Shown here: one piece after another, positions 34,273 to 42,788 of the stretch
Numbering within the stretch: the stretch's first letter is position 1
Layout of the letters: each line of letters begins with the position of its first letter
Source of the DNA: Aquamicrobium sp.
Lineage (GTDB): Bacteria; Pseudomonadota; Alphaproteobacteria; Rhizobiales; Rhizobiaceae
Assembly: GCF_023954335.1 (NCBI RefSeq)
Contig: NZ_JAMLIE010000001.1
Location: 744,001 to 808,000 of the forward strand
Reading direction: 5' to 3'
Length of the DNA: 64,000 nucleotides
The notes under the pieces: model-generated
Told to the model about the DNA's origin: nothing
Databases searched by the model: none
The model's input: only the letters and a program-made list of their open reading frames with translations
Position numbers and translations under genes: made by a program

Positions 34273-35443
34273 CTACCTCGAACCTGAACAGATCGCCATC
34301 CGATGCACCCTGATGCGCGGCGGAACCAGCAAGGGCGTCTATCTGCACGAGCACGATCTGCCTCCCCCCGGACCCGCCCGCGACAGCCTGCTCAAGCGGA
34401 TCATGGGCACTCCCGACGTCATGCAGATCGACGGGCTTGGCGGAACGCATCTCGTCACCTCGAAAATCGCGATCGTCGGTCCGTCCAGCGTGCCGGGTGC
34501 CGATATCAACTACACATTCGCCCAGGCCGAGCTGGACAAGGACGTCATCGACTACACGGGCAACTGCGGCAACATCTCCGCCGGTGTCGGCCCGTTCGCC
34601 CTCGATGCCGGTCTCGTAAGGCCCGGCGAAACCGAAACCGAGATCCGCATTCACAACACCAACACGAGCAAGATCATCGTCGCCCGGGTTCCCACCCGTA
34701 ATGGACGGGCGCGTGTCCAGGGCGACTTTGCCATCGCCGGCGTGCCGGGCACGGGCGCCGAGATATTCCTCGACTATCGTATGACCGCCGGGGCCAAGAC
34801 GGGAAAGATCCTGCCTACCGGCAATCGTACCGATGTGCTGAAGCTGGAGAACGGCAGCGAGCTTGAAGTGACGATATGCGACGTCGCCAACACGATCGTC
34901 TTCTGTCGTGCCGCGGACATCGGGCTCAAAGGCGACGAATTGCCCGAGACCATCAATCCGGACGAGGAACTCGTCCAGCGGTTTCGCGAGATACGAGGCA
35001 AGGCAGCGGAACGCATCGGGTATTGCTCGGACTGGAGGCGGGTCGACGAAGAGTCGCCGTTTCTACCCTTTGTGGTATTCGTCTCGAAGCCTGCCGACTA
35101 CGTGACGATGGCCGGCACGAAAGCATCCGCGAACGGCATGGATCTGCGCGCACGGCTGATCTTCATGAACCGCTGCCACGAGAGCATGGCCGGGACGGGC
35201 TCGATGTGCATCGCGAGCGCGTCGCGAATACCGGACTCCATCGTGAACCAGGCGCTCGCCGTCGGCGCGGCGGAAAAGAAGACGCTCTCCATCGGCCATC
35301 CGCTGGGCATCATGCATGTGCGTGTACAGACGCGGCCGTCCAACAACGAGGAAGGCATGGAGATCGAGGCTCTGGGCTTCGGCCGGACTGCACGCCGCAT
35401 CATGGACGGATATGTGTATGTACCCGCCTCCGACGCCTATTGA
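34265..35443 (+). CDS. PrpF-family isomerase
   Basis: A 392-residue member of the PrpF/4-oxalomesaconate tautomerase/dimethylmaleate isomerase family (diaminopimelate-epimerase-like fold). Marks are IRCTLMRGGTSKGVYLHEHD, QIDGLGGTHLVTSKIAIV, YTGNCGNISAGVGPFALD with the active-site Cys-Gly-Asn, and HPLGIMHVRV. These enzymes shift a double bond in unsaturated di- or tricarboxylates. The start is TTG at 34265, with AGGAG at 34252-34256 and an eight-base overlap with the CoA-transferase gene; the next ATG would cut into the conserved start. It suggests that the pathway includes an unsaturated branched dicarboxylate. Confidence 0.9.
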   Translation: MASYLEPEQIAIRCTLMRGGTSKGVYLHEHDLPPPGPARDSLLKRIMGTPDVMQIDGLGGTHLVTSKIAIVGPSSVPGADINYTFAQAELDKDVIDYTGNCGNISAGVGPFALDAGLVRPGETETEIRIHNTNTSKIIVARVPTRNGRARVQGDFAIAGVPGTGAEIFLDYRMTAGAKTGKILPTGNRTDVLKLENGSELEVTICDVANTIVFCRAADIGLKGDELPETINPDEELVQRFREIRGKAAERIGYCSDWRRVDEESPFLPFVVFVSKPADYVTMAGTKASANGMDLRARLIFMNRCHESMAGTGSMCIASASRIPDSIVNQALAVGAAEKKTLSIGHPLGIMHVRVQTRPSNNEEGMEIEALGFGRTARRIMDGYVYVPASDAY

Positions 35444-35502
35444 GCGGATGGAAGAACCTGCTGCCGGATTGCCGGCGGCGGGATTTTTCTGGAGATGATC
35501 CG

Positions 35503-35934
35503 ATGACTGACGACTGGACGGGAACTTACGAATCCCTCACCGTCGGCGACACGGAATCGAGCAGCCAACTCATCGACGGGGCATCGATCGATGCCTTTGC
35601 CCATGCGATCCAGAGTTTCAATCCGCTTCACATGGACGGAGACTGGGCGCGGGCCAACACGCCCTATCCGGATCGTGTGGCGCACGGTGTCATGACGTCG
35701 GCGCTGATGTCCAGGCCCATCGTGCAGTTCTGCGAGCGGTTCCGGGTGCGCACCGCCTTGTTGTCGACATCGGCGAAATATCTGAAGGCCGTCGTCGTCG
35801 GGGATACGGTGACGACGGTGGTGCGTCTCGCCGCAAAGGACGACGAGAAGCGACGGATACGCTTCGAGGTGGAAGCCAGGAACCAGCACGGCGAACTCGT
35901 GCTGGTTGGAGAAGCGATCGAAAAGGCGCTGTGA
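35503..35934 (+). CDS. MaoC-like hydratase/dehydratase
   Basis: A 143-residue single hot-dog protein (MTDDWTGTYESLTVGDTES). The hydratase motif segment is FAHAIQSFNPLHMDGDWARA, with Asp/His of the R-hydratase site region in NPLHMD, and VAHGVMTSALMSRPI follows. It likely hydrates an enoyl-CoA. It is the last gene of the rightward operon with the CoA-transferase and PrpF genes. It converges on a DUF35 gene and a Cys-less thiolase-like gene on the other strand; in steroid side-chain degradation a MaoC protein, a DUF35 protein and a thiolase-like aldolase form one complex, so a shared function is plausible. Confidence 0.88.
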   Translation: MTDDWTGTYESLTVGDTESSSQLIDGASIDAFAHAIQSFNPLHMDGDWARANTPYPDRVAHGVMTSALMSRPIVQFCERFRVRTALLSTSAKYLKAVVVGDTVTTVVRLAAKDDEKRRIRFEVEARNQHGELVLVGEAIEKAL

Positions 35935-35947
35935 CCGACAGGGCAGG

Positions 35948-35968
35948 GGCGGGAGGTTCCTCCCCGCC
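35948..35968. terminator. GC-rich stem-loop between convergent operons
   Basis: GGCGGGAGG (35948-35956) pairs with CCTCCCCGCC (35959-35968), with one bulge and a two-base apparent loop that would open in practice. It fills the gap between the MaoC stop (35934) and the DUF35 stop (35969). No T-tract follows on either strand, so classical intrinsic termination is doubtful. Confidence 0.4.
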
Positions 35969-36400
35969 TCAGTCGACGACTCTGAAACGATGCAGGCCTA
36001 TGCCGTCGGCGACGGTCTCAAAGACCGCCTCGACGCGCCTGCCGACAAGATCCGTCCCGATGTCTGCATGGGTGGGATCGTCGACATTCGAGAACAGCCG
36101 CGGTCCTTCATCGAGCTGGATCTGGATCACGCTGTAGGGCGCATCGGCTCGCCACGCGGGATGATAGACTTGGTGGAAAACGAGATGGCACAGCACCCGT
36201 CCGCGTCCCGACATCTCGGCCCATTCCGCCCGCTCCGACAGGCATTCCGTGCAGACCGGCCCGAGCGGGAACCGGACATGCCCGCAATCGAGGCACCGTT
36301 GCAGGCATAGCATGCCATCCGCCGCTCCGCGCCAGAACGGCTCGTTGAGCGGCGTGATCGCTGGCACGGGTTTTGCCGGAACAGCAGACTGACCATCCAT
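35969..36400 (-). CDS. DUF35 OB-fold acyl-CoA-associated protein with zinc ribbon
   Basis: A 143-residue protein. The N-terminal rubredoxin-like zinc ribbon CLDCGHVRFPLGPVCTEC (C-x2-C and C-x2-C) is followed by a DUF35 OB fold (SGRGRVLCHLVFHQVYHPAW, YSVIQIQLDEGPRLFSNV). DUF35 proteins pair with thiolase-like partners; in the ChsH2/Ltp2 system the DUF35 part is needed for retro-aldol cleavage. It lies 12 bp downstream of such a thiolase-like gene on the same strand. It is the last gene of the leftward operon starting with the IclR gene at 42643. Confidence 0.92.
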   Translation of the reverse strand: MDGQSAVPAKPVPAITPLNEPFWRGAADGMLCLQRCLDCGHVRFPLGPVCTECLSERAEWAEMSGRGRVLCHLVFHQVYHPAWRADAPYSVIQIQLDEGPRLFSNVDDPTHADIGTDLVGRRVEAVFETVADGIGLHRFRVVD

Positions 36401-36412
36401 CCTCGATCTCCC

Positions 36413-37567
36413 TCAAACCGTCCGCAGGACCATGGCATTGGCACAGTTGAGCGCCATGCCCCGGCCCGTGACGAGGCAGGTTTTGGCATCCTTGACCTGA
36501 CGGCCCCCGCATTCGCCGCGCATCTGACGGACACCCTCCACGACATGGAGCCATCCCTCCATATAGCTTTCGGAAAGATTCCCGCCGGCTGTGTTGACTG
36601 GCAGCTCCCCGCCGAGCCTGATCCTTCCGCCCTCCACGAACGCACCGCTTTCGCCCTCCGCGCAAAAGCCGGCATGTTCCAGCCAGAGCAGGACGGAGAT
36701 GGTGAAGTTGTCGTAGAGTTGCGCGACGTCGATGTCCTGCGGCCCGCACCCGGCCATGCGGAATGCATCCGCCAGCGCCTGTTTCTGATGCGGGACGTAC
36801 CACCACTTCTCTGCTTCGAGCGTCTGGGCCGTATAAGCCTGTCCCATGCCGGCGATGGCGACAGGCTTCTTCGCCATGTCGCGGGCGCGTTCGATGGACG
36901 TGACGATGACGCATACGCCGCCGTCCGATATCAGACAGCAATCGAGCAGCCGGAGCGGCCGCACTATCCAGCGCGACTCCTGATGCTGCTCCACGGTTAT
37001 CGGCTCGCGCATGACCGCGTTCGGATTGAGCGAGGCATGGTAGCGGCAGGCGACCGCGACCTCGGCGAGCTGGAGGCTCGTCGTGCCGTAGGCATGCATG
37101 TGCCGGTCGGCCGCGACTGCGCTGTTGGCCGTCGCGCCCATCATGCCCCAATGGGACCAGGGCACTTCGCCGCCGCTCGCCCTGTCGAAGCGGACGCCGC
37201 CGGTCTTCGCAGTATCGCCGAAGACGCAGGCGACGACGCTCGCCATTCCGGACGCCACCGCCAGGGCGGCCATCTGCACCAGCGCGCCTGCCGTCCCGCC
37301 TCCCATCGTCAGGCTGGCGGTGAAGCGTGGGTTGATGCCGACCGCTTCCCCGAAGCGCAGATAGTGGAGGCTCCCCTCGGGAGACGTGGTTCCGGGCATC
37401 GTCAGCAGCCCGTCGACATCCTCCTTGCGAAGTCCCGCATCGTCCAGGGCATGCCGGAAGGCCTCGATGCCGAGGTCGAGTGCCGTCCTGCCCGGAAGCT
37501 TGCCCTGCGCTGTCGCTCCGACGCCTGCAATCGCGGCGCGGCCGCTCATGGACATCCCGGATGTCAT
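36413..37567 (-). CDS. Thiolase-like protein without nucleophilic Cys (possible Ltp2-type retro-aldolase)
   Basis: A 384-residue protein of the SCP-x/lipid-transfer thiolase group. The segment that should carry the thiolase nucleophile reads SLTMGGGTAGALVQMA (85-100), with no Cys. Tyr285 (LYDNFT) and Tyr335 (SESYMEG) are retained in the places where aldolases such as Ltp2 have their proposed catalytic tyrosines, and PVNTAGGNLSES with EGVRQMRG follow. With the DUF35 gene directly downstream, a retro-aldol cleavage of a 3-hydroxyacyl-CoA with a quaternary or hindered beta carbon is a better guess than thiolysis. The start at 37567 overlaps the hydratase stop (ATGA) and is preceded by GGAGG. Confidence 0.85.
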   Translation of the reverse strand: MTSGMSMSGRAAIAGVGATAQGKLPGRTALDLGIEAFRHALDDAGLRKEDVDGLLTMPGTTSPEGSLHYLRFGEAVGINPRFTASLTMGGGTAGALVQMAALAVASGMASVVACVFGDTAKTGGVRFDRASGGEVPWSHWGMMGATANSAVAADRHMHAYGTTSLQLAEVAVACRYHASLNPNAVMREPITVEQHQESRWIVRPLRLLDCCLISDGGVCVIVTSIERARDMAKKPVAIAGMGQAYTAQTLEAEKWWYVPHQKQALADAFRMAGCGPQDIDVAQLYDNFTISVLLWLEHAGFCAEGESGAFVEGGRIRLGGELPVNTAGGNLSESYMEGWLHVVEGVRQMRGECGGRQVKDAKTCLVTGRGMALNCANAMVLRTV

Positions 37568-38337
37568 AGTCCCCTCCATGCCGGCTTGCGCTTTTCCCGG
37601 AACGCCAGACGTCCCTCCTGCCGGTCCTCGCTGTCGCGAAGGATATTGAAGAGCGCGCGCTCGAAGGCGAGCCCCTCTGCCAAGGTCATGTCGAGGCCGG
37701 ACCTGATCGCCTTCTTGACAGCACGCACGGAAAGGGGGGCGTTGGCGTCGATGCGAAGGGCGATGGCCATCGCTTCCTCCATGAGGCTTGCCGGTTCGCA
37801 AAGCCGCGTCACGAGGCCGATCCGCAGCGCTTCCGCCGCGTCGATCCGCTCACCCGTCAGCGCCAGATGCATCGCAACCCCGGGGCCGACGAGGCGCGGC
37901 AGGCGTTGCGTGCCGCCGCTGCCCGGCATCGAGCCGACCGCGACCTCCGTAAGACCGAACTGCGCGGACGAGCTGGCGACGCGAATATCGCACAGAAGCG
38001 CCAGTTCCAGCCCGCCGCCCAGAGCAAAGCCGTTGACGGCGGCGATGATCGGCTTGGTCACGCCAGGATCGACCACCAGGCTTCGGTCCGTGCCGGCAAA
38101 CACGGCTCGCGCGGGTGCGTCCTCGACCATTGCGCCGCCCCGGAGATCCGCGCCCGCGCAGAACGCCCTCTCGCCGGCTCCGGTTACGATGGCCACTGTG
38201 CTGGCGTCGTCGGCTTCGAAGGTGGCGAAAGCCTCGTCGAGAGCCCGAACCGATGGTACGTCGAGCGCGTTGCGGGCTTCCGGCCGGTCTATCGTGATCA
38301 CGGTGACCGGTCCGTGGCGTTCGCAGCGAATCGTCAT
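37564..38337 (-). CDS. Enoyl-CoA hydratase
   Basis: A 257-residue crotonase-family protein. The oxyanion segment FCAGADL and both hydratase glutamates are present: GGGLELALLCD and QFGLTEVAVGSMPGSGGTQRLP. It should therefore be a true hydratase acting on a 2-enoyl-CoA made by the acyl-CoA dehydrogenase encoded just upstream (38339). It is joined by a four-base overlap to the thiolase-like gene, so its 3-hydroxyacyl-CoA product may be the substrate of the proposed aldolase. Confidence 0.93.
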   Translation of the reverse strand: MTIRCERHGPVTVITIDRPEARNALDVPSVRALDEAFATFEADDASTVAIVTGAGERAFCAGADLRGGAMVEDAPARAVFAGTDRSLVVDPGVTKPIIAAVNGFALGGGLELALLCDIRVASSSAQFGLTEVAVGSMPGSGGTQRLPRLVGPGVAMHLALTGERIDAAEALRIGLVTRLCEPASLMEEAMAIALRIDANAPLSVRAVKKAIRSGLDMTLAEGLAFERALFNILRDSEDRQEGRLAFREKRKPAWRGL

Positions 38338-38338
38338 C

Positions 38339-39535
38339 TCAAGACCTGACGCCGTTGCGCAGAAGGTCGCGCGCTATGATCCATCGATGCACCTCGCTCG
38401 GTCCCTCCACGATGCGATAGACTCTGGTCGCCCGGTAGATGTACTCGAGCGGCAGTTCCTTCGAGACGCCCATGCCGCCGTGGAGCTGGATCGCCCTGTC
38501 GACCACGCGCGCGATCATCTCGGTTCCCTGGACCTTGACCATCGAGGCCTCGGAGCGGAGGTCCGCCTCGCCGCGATCGACCCGGCTCGCGAGCCGCCAA
38601 GTGATGAGCCGCACCATCTCCATTTCCTGGAAGCTGTCGGCGATCCACCACTGCGCCGTTTGCCGGTCCGCAAGCGGGCGGCCGAAGGTGGAGCGGTTCT
38701 GGGCCTGCTCTATCATCATCTCGATGCATCGCCGCGCCAGCCCGAGGCAGCGCGCCGATATCTCCATGCGGCGGACCGCAAGGCGCTGCTGAAGGGGGGC
38801 GAAAGCCTGACCCACTTCGCCGAGCACCTGACCGTCGTCGAGCTCGACCTTGTCGAACACCACCTCATAGGGGCAATATTCCCCGATCATGGCGTAGTTC
38901 GTCGGCACCGACAGGCCGGATGTTCCCTTGTCGACCAAAAACGCCGTCATGCCTCCATGCGCGCCCTTGGCGGGATCGGTGACGGCAATCACGATGATGA
39001 AATCGGCCGAACGGGCGTTGGAGATGAATATCTTCGAACCGGACAGAACCCATTTCCCGTTGCGGCGTCGCGCCGGCATCCTGATGGCGCCTGCGTCCGA
39101 TCCCGCACCCGCTTCGGTGAGCGCCAGGCAGGCCTTCTTCTCCCCGCGCGCATAGGGAAGGAGATATCGCTCGATCTGATCGCCGCGGCAGAGCGCCTTC
39201 AGCAGATGAAGATTGGGACTGTCCGGCGGCGCGACATAGGGCGTTATGCTCTGCTTCAGCTCTTCAATGACGATGCATTTGGCGAGAGCGCCGAGATCCT
39301 GACCGCCATATTCCTCGGGTACGTCGACCCCATAGAGACCGATCTCCCGTGCGTGCGCGTTAAGCTGCAACTCGACGTCGCGAGGGACCAGCGGCTCGTC
39401 GCCGAAACCGCGCGCGGCTTCCCGTTCAAGCACCATCCGCTCCAGCGGTCGCAGATGCTCGATCGCAAACCTGCGCACGCTGTCCCGCACCATGGCAAGA
39501 TCTTCCGGCAGCTCGAAAGTCGCGATCGCCGTCAA
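38339..39535 (-). CDS. Acyl-CoA dehydrogenase
   Basis: A 398-residue flavoprotein of the usual size. FAD/substrate segments LALTEAGAGSDAGAIRM, SGSKIFISNARSADF and RSTFGRPLADRQ are present, and the catalytic Glu is in YRIVEGPSEVHR. It oxidises an acyl-CoA to an enoyl-CoA with ETF as acceptor. It lies between a CoA-transferase gene (four-base overlap upstream) and the enoyl-CoA hydratase gene. Related proteins with this C-terminus often act on branched or cyclic acyl-CoAs, but the substrate is not readable. Confidence 0.93.
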   Translation of the reverse strand: MTAIATFELPEDLAMVRDSVRRFAIEHLRPLERMVLEREAARGFGDEPLVPRDVELQLNAHAREIGLYGVDVPEEYGGQDLGALAKCIVIEELKQSITPYVAPPDSPNLHLLKALCRGDQIERYLLPYARGEKKACLALTEAGAGSDAGAIRMPARRRNGKWVLSGSKIFISNARSADFIIVIAVTDPAKGAHGGMTAFLVDKGTSGLSVPTNYAMIGEYCPYEVVFDKVELDDGQVLGEVGQAFAPLQQRLAVRRMEISARCLGLARRCIEMMIEQAQNRSTFGRPLADRQTAQWWIADSFQEMEMVRLITWRLASRVDRGEADLRSEASMVKVQGTEMIARVVDRAIQLHGGMGVSKELPLEYIYRATRVYRIVEGPSEVHRWIIARDLLRNGVRS

Positions 39536-40746
39536 CGAAGGACCCCCTCGTTTTTCAGTTCCGCGATCCGTTCCCGCGTAAGTCCGGACAGGCGGGGCAA
39601 CTCGTCATTGTGTTGACCGAGCAGCGGAGCGGACGAACGGTAGCAACTGTCTATGCCTTCGATGCGGGCAGGCACGCCGTGATAGAGGGTCTTGCCCATC
39701 ACCGGATGATCAAGTCGTTGCCAGAAGCCTCGCGCGGCGAGATGTGGGTCATGGTCCACCAGGTCGGCGGCGTTCTGCACCACGCCTGCGGCAATGCCCG
39801 CCGCCTGCAGCAGCTCGACCGCCGCGCGCGGATCGTGCCTTCGCGACCATTGCGAGATGATCGCGTCGAGCTCGGCCGCCTGTGCCCGACGGGCCGGATG
39901 ATCCGCAAAACGCGGATCTGTCGCGAGAGCCGGGCGCTCGATCACCCGGCAGAAGCGCTCGAAAGCTGCATTGCCCGTTACGCTGAGCGCTATCCAACGA
40001 TCCTCGCCCCGGCAGGGAAACAAGCCGTGCGGCGCGGCCTGCGGGTCATCATGGGCACCTGAGGAGACGTTTCCGTTCGCACCCCACTCCAGAATGTCGT
40101 CGGCGAACGGTGCAAGAGTGCTCTCGATCTGGGATAGAATGATCTCCTGGCCGAGGCCGGTACGCCGCCGGTAGGCCAGGGCGGCAAGAATTGCGAAGGC
40201 CGCATGGAGCGGATTGGGCAAATGATCGGGAAAATTTGTCCCCGTCCCGACAGGCCATCGCGCGGGAAGAGCGCCCATCGCCATCAACCCTACGAGAGCG
40301 GCGATGTTCATGCCGTACCCTACGAAGTCGCGATATGGCCCGTCCCTCCCTGCCAGAGGCATCGACAGGCAGATGATGTCCGACCTGGCGGATTTCATAT
40401 CCTCGTATTCGAGGCCGAGGCGCTCCATCACTCCGAACGAGAAGGAGTTGATGACAACGTCGCTGCGAGCGGCCATCGCCAGCACGACGCCACGTGCCTG
40501 AGGATGCTTGAGGTCCACGGAAACGCTCAGCTTTCCGGCATTGCGGTTGGCAAAGTAGCCGCTTTCCTCGATGCCACGCGAACCGACCAGCGGTTCCGCC
40601 TTGCGCAACTGGTCGGGACGCCGAGCCGACTCCACCTTCACCACCTCGGCACCGAAATCTGCAAGCACCTTTGTGCAGAACGGGCCGGCGCCGACCCAGG
40701 TAAGATCGAGGATACTTACTCCCGCGAGCGGCCGATCGTCACTCAT
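39532..40746 (-). CDS. Family III CoA-transferase (Asp-type member of a tandem pair)
   Basis: A 404-residue CaiB/BaiF protein starting MSDDRPLAGVSILDLTWVGAG. It has NFPDHLPNPLHAAFAILAAL with an Asp at or next to the catalytic position, and TGLGQEIILSQIES. It overlaps the previous gene (40743) by four bases. The tandem arrangement with a partner lacking the Asp resembles heteromeric transferases such as BbsEF or SmtAB, and also the fused enzyme at 32119. It probably activates the pathway acid using succinyl-CoA or another CoA donor. Confidence 0.92.
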   Translation of the reverse strand: MSDDRPLAGVSILDLTWVGAGPFCTKVLADFGAEVVKVESARRPDQLRKAEPLVGSRGIEESGYFANRNAGKLSVSVDLKHPQARGVVLAMAARSDVVINSFSFGVMERLGLEYEDMKSARSDIICLSMPLAGRDGPYRDFVGYGMNIAALVGLMAMGALPARWPVGTGTNFPDHLPNPLHAAFAILAALAYRRRTGLGQEIILSQIESTLAPFADDILEWGANGNVSSGAHDDPQAAPHGLFPCRGEDRWIALSVTGNAAFERFCRVIERPALATDPRFADHPARRAQAAELDAIISQWSRRHDPRAAVELLQAAGIAAGVVQNAADLVDHDPHLAARGFWQRLDHPVMGKTLYHGVPARIEGIDSCYRSSAPLLGQHNDELPRLSGLTRERIAELKNEGVLR

Positions 40747-41894
40747 TGGCCGGTTCCGTTCAGGACTGGGGCACTTCGTCCTGCCTGCGCTGGTGTCCGC
40801 GACATCCGGAAGGCCGCGCCCGGCACGCGAATGTGCCTGCCATCCGGAAGGTCGATCTTACGGAAGAAGTCGGTTTCCTGCAGATGAGGGTCGTTAAGCA
40901 CTTCTTCCGGTCCATTGACGGGCGCGATGGCAATTCGTCGGCGCTGTCCCTCGACAAACATTTCCTGCTTGGGTCGGCGTGCTGCGAAACGGGCAAAGGC
41001 TTCTGCGAACTGCTTTCGCGCGGCAGGGGATTGCTTGTGCTCGTTCGTCGCCCATTCCTCCGAAAGCATTGAGCGGGCTTCATCGATTCCTTCCGATACC
41101 ATCCATTCGATCAGGCGCGTCCAGCCTGTTCCTACGCCGGCTTCGGCGGCATACACCATCACCCAGCCGTCGAGGCACGGATAGACCCCAATACCGGCCT
41201 GCTTCTGGAAATCCGGATTGCGCCGGCGCAGGATTCCCTGCAGATCGTGGAACTGGGGGCCGGTCTCTGTGCCGAGCGCGATGACTTCCTGCACGGAGAC
41301 GTCGATGTACCGCCCACGTGCGCAGTCCGGACCAAGGGCGACGGCCAGCGAGGCCACCGCGGCATAGAGCGCTGCGCTGCGCTCCGCAATTCCGCCCCTG
41401 CAAGTGACGGGCGTGTCTGCATAGCCGGTCAGCCAGGTCATCCCCCCGGTTGCCATGGCGACGAGTTCGCAACTCGCCCGGTCAGCATAAGGACCTGTTT
41501 GTCCGAAGGGGGTTACGGAGCACCAAACCAGCCGGCTGTTGAGCGCTCTGAGGCTTTCATATCCGAGGTCCCTCTCGTCCCACCAGTTCCGCAGCCGGTC
41601 GTCCAGCACGATGTCGGCGTTCGCGATGAGCTCGCGGAAACGGTTGCGTTCGGCAGCGTCTTCGAGATCGATCACGATGCTCTTCTTGCCGGCCGCGAGA
41701 TACATGAAGGAAAGGCTGCGCTCGGGTACGTTCGCATTCTCGATGAAGGGCGGGCGGAAGCGCAGGTCGGACCCCTCGGGAGGCTCGATAAGGAAGACGT
41801 CCGCACCATGATCCCGGAAAAGCTTGCCGGCATAGGCGGCTGCGGAGCCGACCTCGAGTACCCTCAGTCCCGCAAGCGCGCCGCCGCCCGTCAT
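40743..41894 (-). CDS. Family III CoA-transferase (Glu-type member of a tandem pair)
   Basis: A 383-residue CaiB/BaiF protein starting MTGGGALAGLRVLEVGSAAA at ATG 41894, which overlaps the IclR stop (ATGA). Where the catalytic Asp is expected it reads CRGGIAERSAALYAAVASLA, that is Glu or Ala rather than Asp, and the following RGRYIDVSVQEV is kept. It may be a non-catalytic partner of the enzyme encoded next. A longer open frame upstream overlaps the IclR gene and is ignored. TETGPQFHDLQGILRRRNP and WATNEHKQSPAARKQ are features of a less common subgroup. Confidence 0.88.
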   Translation of the reverse strand: MTGGGALAGLRVLEVGSAAAYAGKLFRDHGADVFLIEPPEGSDLRFRPPFIENANVPERSLSFMYLAAGKKSIVIDLEDAAERNRFRELIANADIVLDDRLRNWWDERDLGYESLRALNSRLVWCSVTPFGQTGPYADRASCELVAMATGGMTWLTGYADTPVTCRGGIAERSAALYAAVASLAVALGPDCARGRYIDVSVQEVIALGTETGPQFHDLQGILRRRNPDFQKQAGIGVYPCLDGWVMVYAAEAGVGTGWTRLIEWMVSEGIDEARSMLSEEWATNEHKQSPAARKQFAEAFARFAARRPKQEMFVEGQRRRIAIAPVNGPEEVLNDPHLQETDFFRKIDLPDGRHIRVPGAAFRMSRTPAQAGRSAPVLNGTGQ

Positions 41895-42643
41895 AGTGCA
41901 AGCACCCTCGATGCCTCGATGCTGCCGAGGCGGCTCGATATCTCGGCGCCGGCGTTCAGCATGATTTGTGCGAAGCGCTCCCGGTTCTCGTCCATGCGGA
42001 CGCTGGGGCCGGTGAGCGCCAACGAGTAGATAACTTCCTCGCGCATATCGCGAAGCGGAACCGCGATCGCGGTGATGCCGGGAACGCGCTGGCCGCTCGT
42101 AAGCGCGTATCCCAGGCTGCGGACCTGCTCCAGCTCGGCGTCGAGCTCGGCCCTGTCCACGTGGTCTCCGCCCGGTGTCGCCGCGATGATCTTCGTGATC
42201 TCGTCGGCGGCCCGATAGGCGAGAAGCGCCTTGCCCGTCGCGCCATGAAGCAGCGGAAGCTGCTCTCCCGCCCGCACGATGGTCATGAGCGGCGAGGGCG
42301 TATCGATCACGTCGATGCAAAGACGCTGATGGCCGGTGAGTGCATTGATTGTCACGGTTTCCCCGGTTTCCCGAGCCACCTCGATCATGGCCGGACGCGC
42401 GACCTCGCGGATGCCGATCGTTCCCTTGACCAGGCCGGCGAGCCGGACCACCTTCAGCGAAAGGCAGTATTGCTGGTTGTCGAGCCTCACCAGGAACCCC
42501 GCCCGTTCGAGCGTGTGAACCAGACGGAAGGTGGTCGCCTTAGGCATGTTGATGCGAGCGCCGATCTCCTGCAAGGAGAGGCTCAGATGTGCCTCGTCAA
42601 ATGCATCGAAGATTGCCAGCGCGCGCCCGACGGCTCTGATCAT
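41891..42643 (-). CDS. IclR-family transcriptional regulator
   Basis: A complete 250-residue IclR protein. The winged helix-turn-helix covers about residues 1-65 (LSLQEIGARINMPKATTFRL), and the effector domain follows (TGHQRLCIDVIDTPSP, LPLLHGATGKALLAY, GYALTSGQRVPGITAIAVPL). It is the first gene of the leftward operon that ends with the DUF35 gene and is translationally coupled to a CoA-transferase gene. It is the only regulator within the island, so it is the natural candidate for the 19-bp sites at 32077-32095 and 45625-45643. GGGAGA precedes the ATG. Confidence 0.93.
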   Translation of the reverse strand: MIRAVGRALAIFDAFDEAHLSLSLQEIGARINMPKATTFRLVHTLERAGFLVRLDNQQYCLSLKVVRLAGLVKGTIGIREVARPAMIEVARETGETVTINALTGHQRLCIDVIDTPSPLMTIVRAGEQLPLLHGATGKALLAYRAADEITKIIAATPGGDHVDRAELDAELEQVRSLGYALTSGQRVPGITAIAVPLRDMREEVIYSLALTGPSVRMDENRERFAQIMLNAGAEISSRLGSIEASRVLAL

Positions 42644-42695
42644 GAACTATCTCCCAAAGTCTTCTATGACGGCAGAACTCCGGCAACGTACGCGA

Positions 42696-42712
42696 CGGGG
42701 CGATGCCCCGTG
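42696..42712. terminator. Stem-loop between two leftward operons
   Basis: ACGGGGC (42696-42702) and GCCCCGT (42706-42712) pair perfectly around GAT, and GCG/CGC may extend the stem with one bulge. It lies in the 145-bp gap after the acyl-CoA dehydrogenase stop (42789) and before the IclR start (42643), both leftward. No T-run follows on the minus strand, so it could be a weak terminator or an RNA-stability element. Confidence 0.4.
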
Positions 42713-42788
42713 CGCGAGGAACGCGGCCATTTCCGCATCGCCATAGTAGGTTGGGTGCAACAATGCCAGTATCCTCCCTTGCGCCCGC

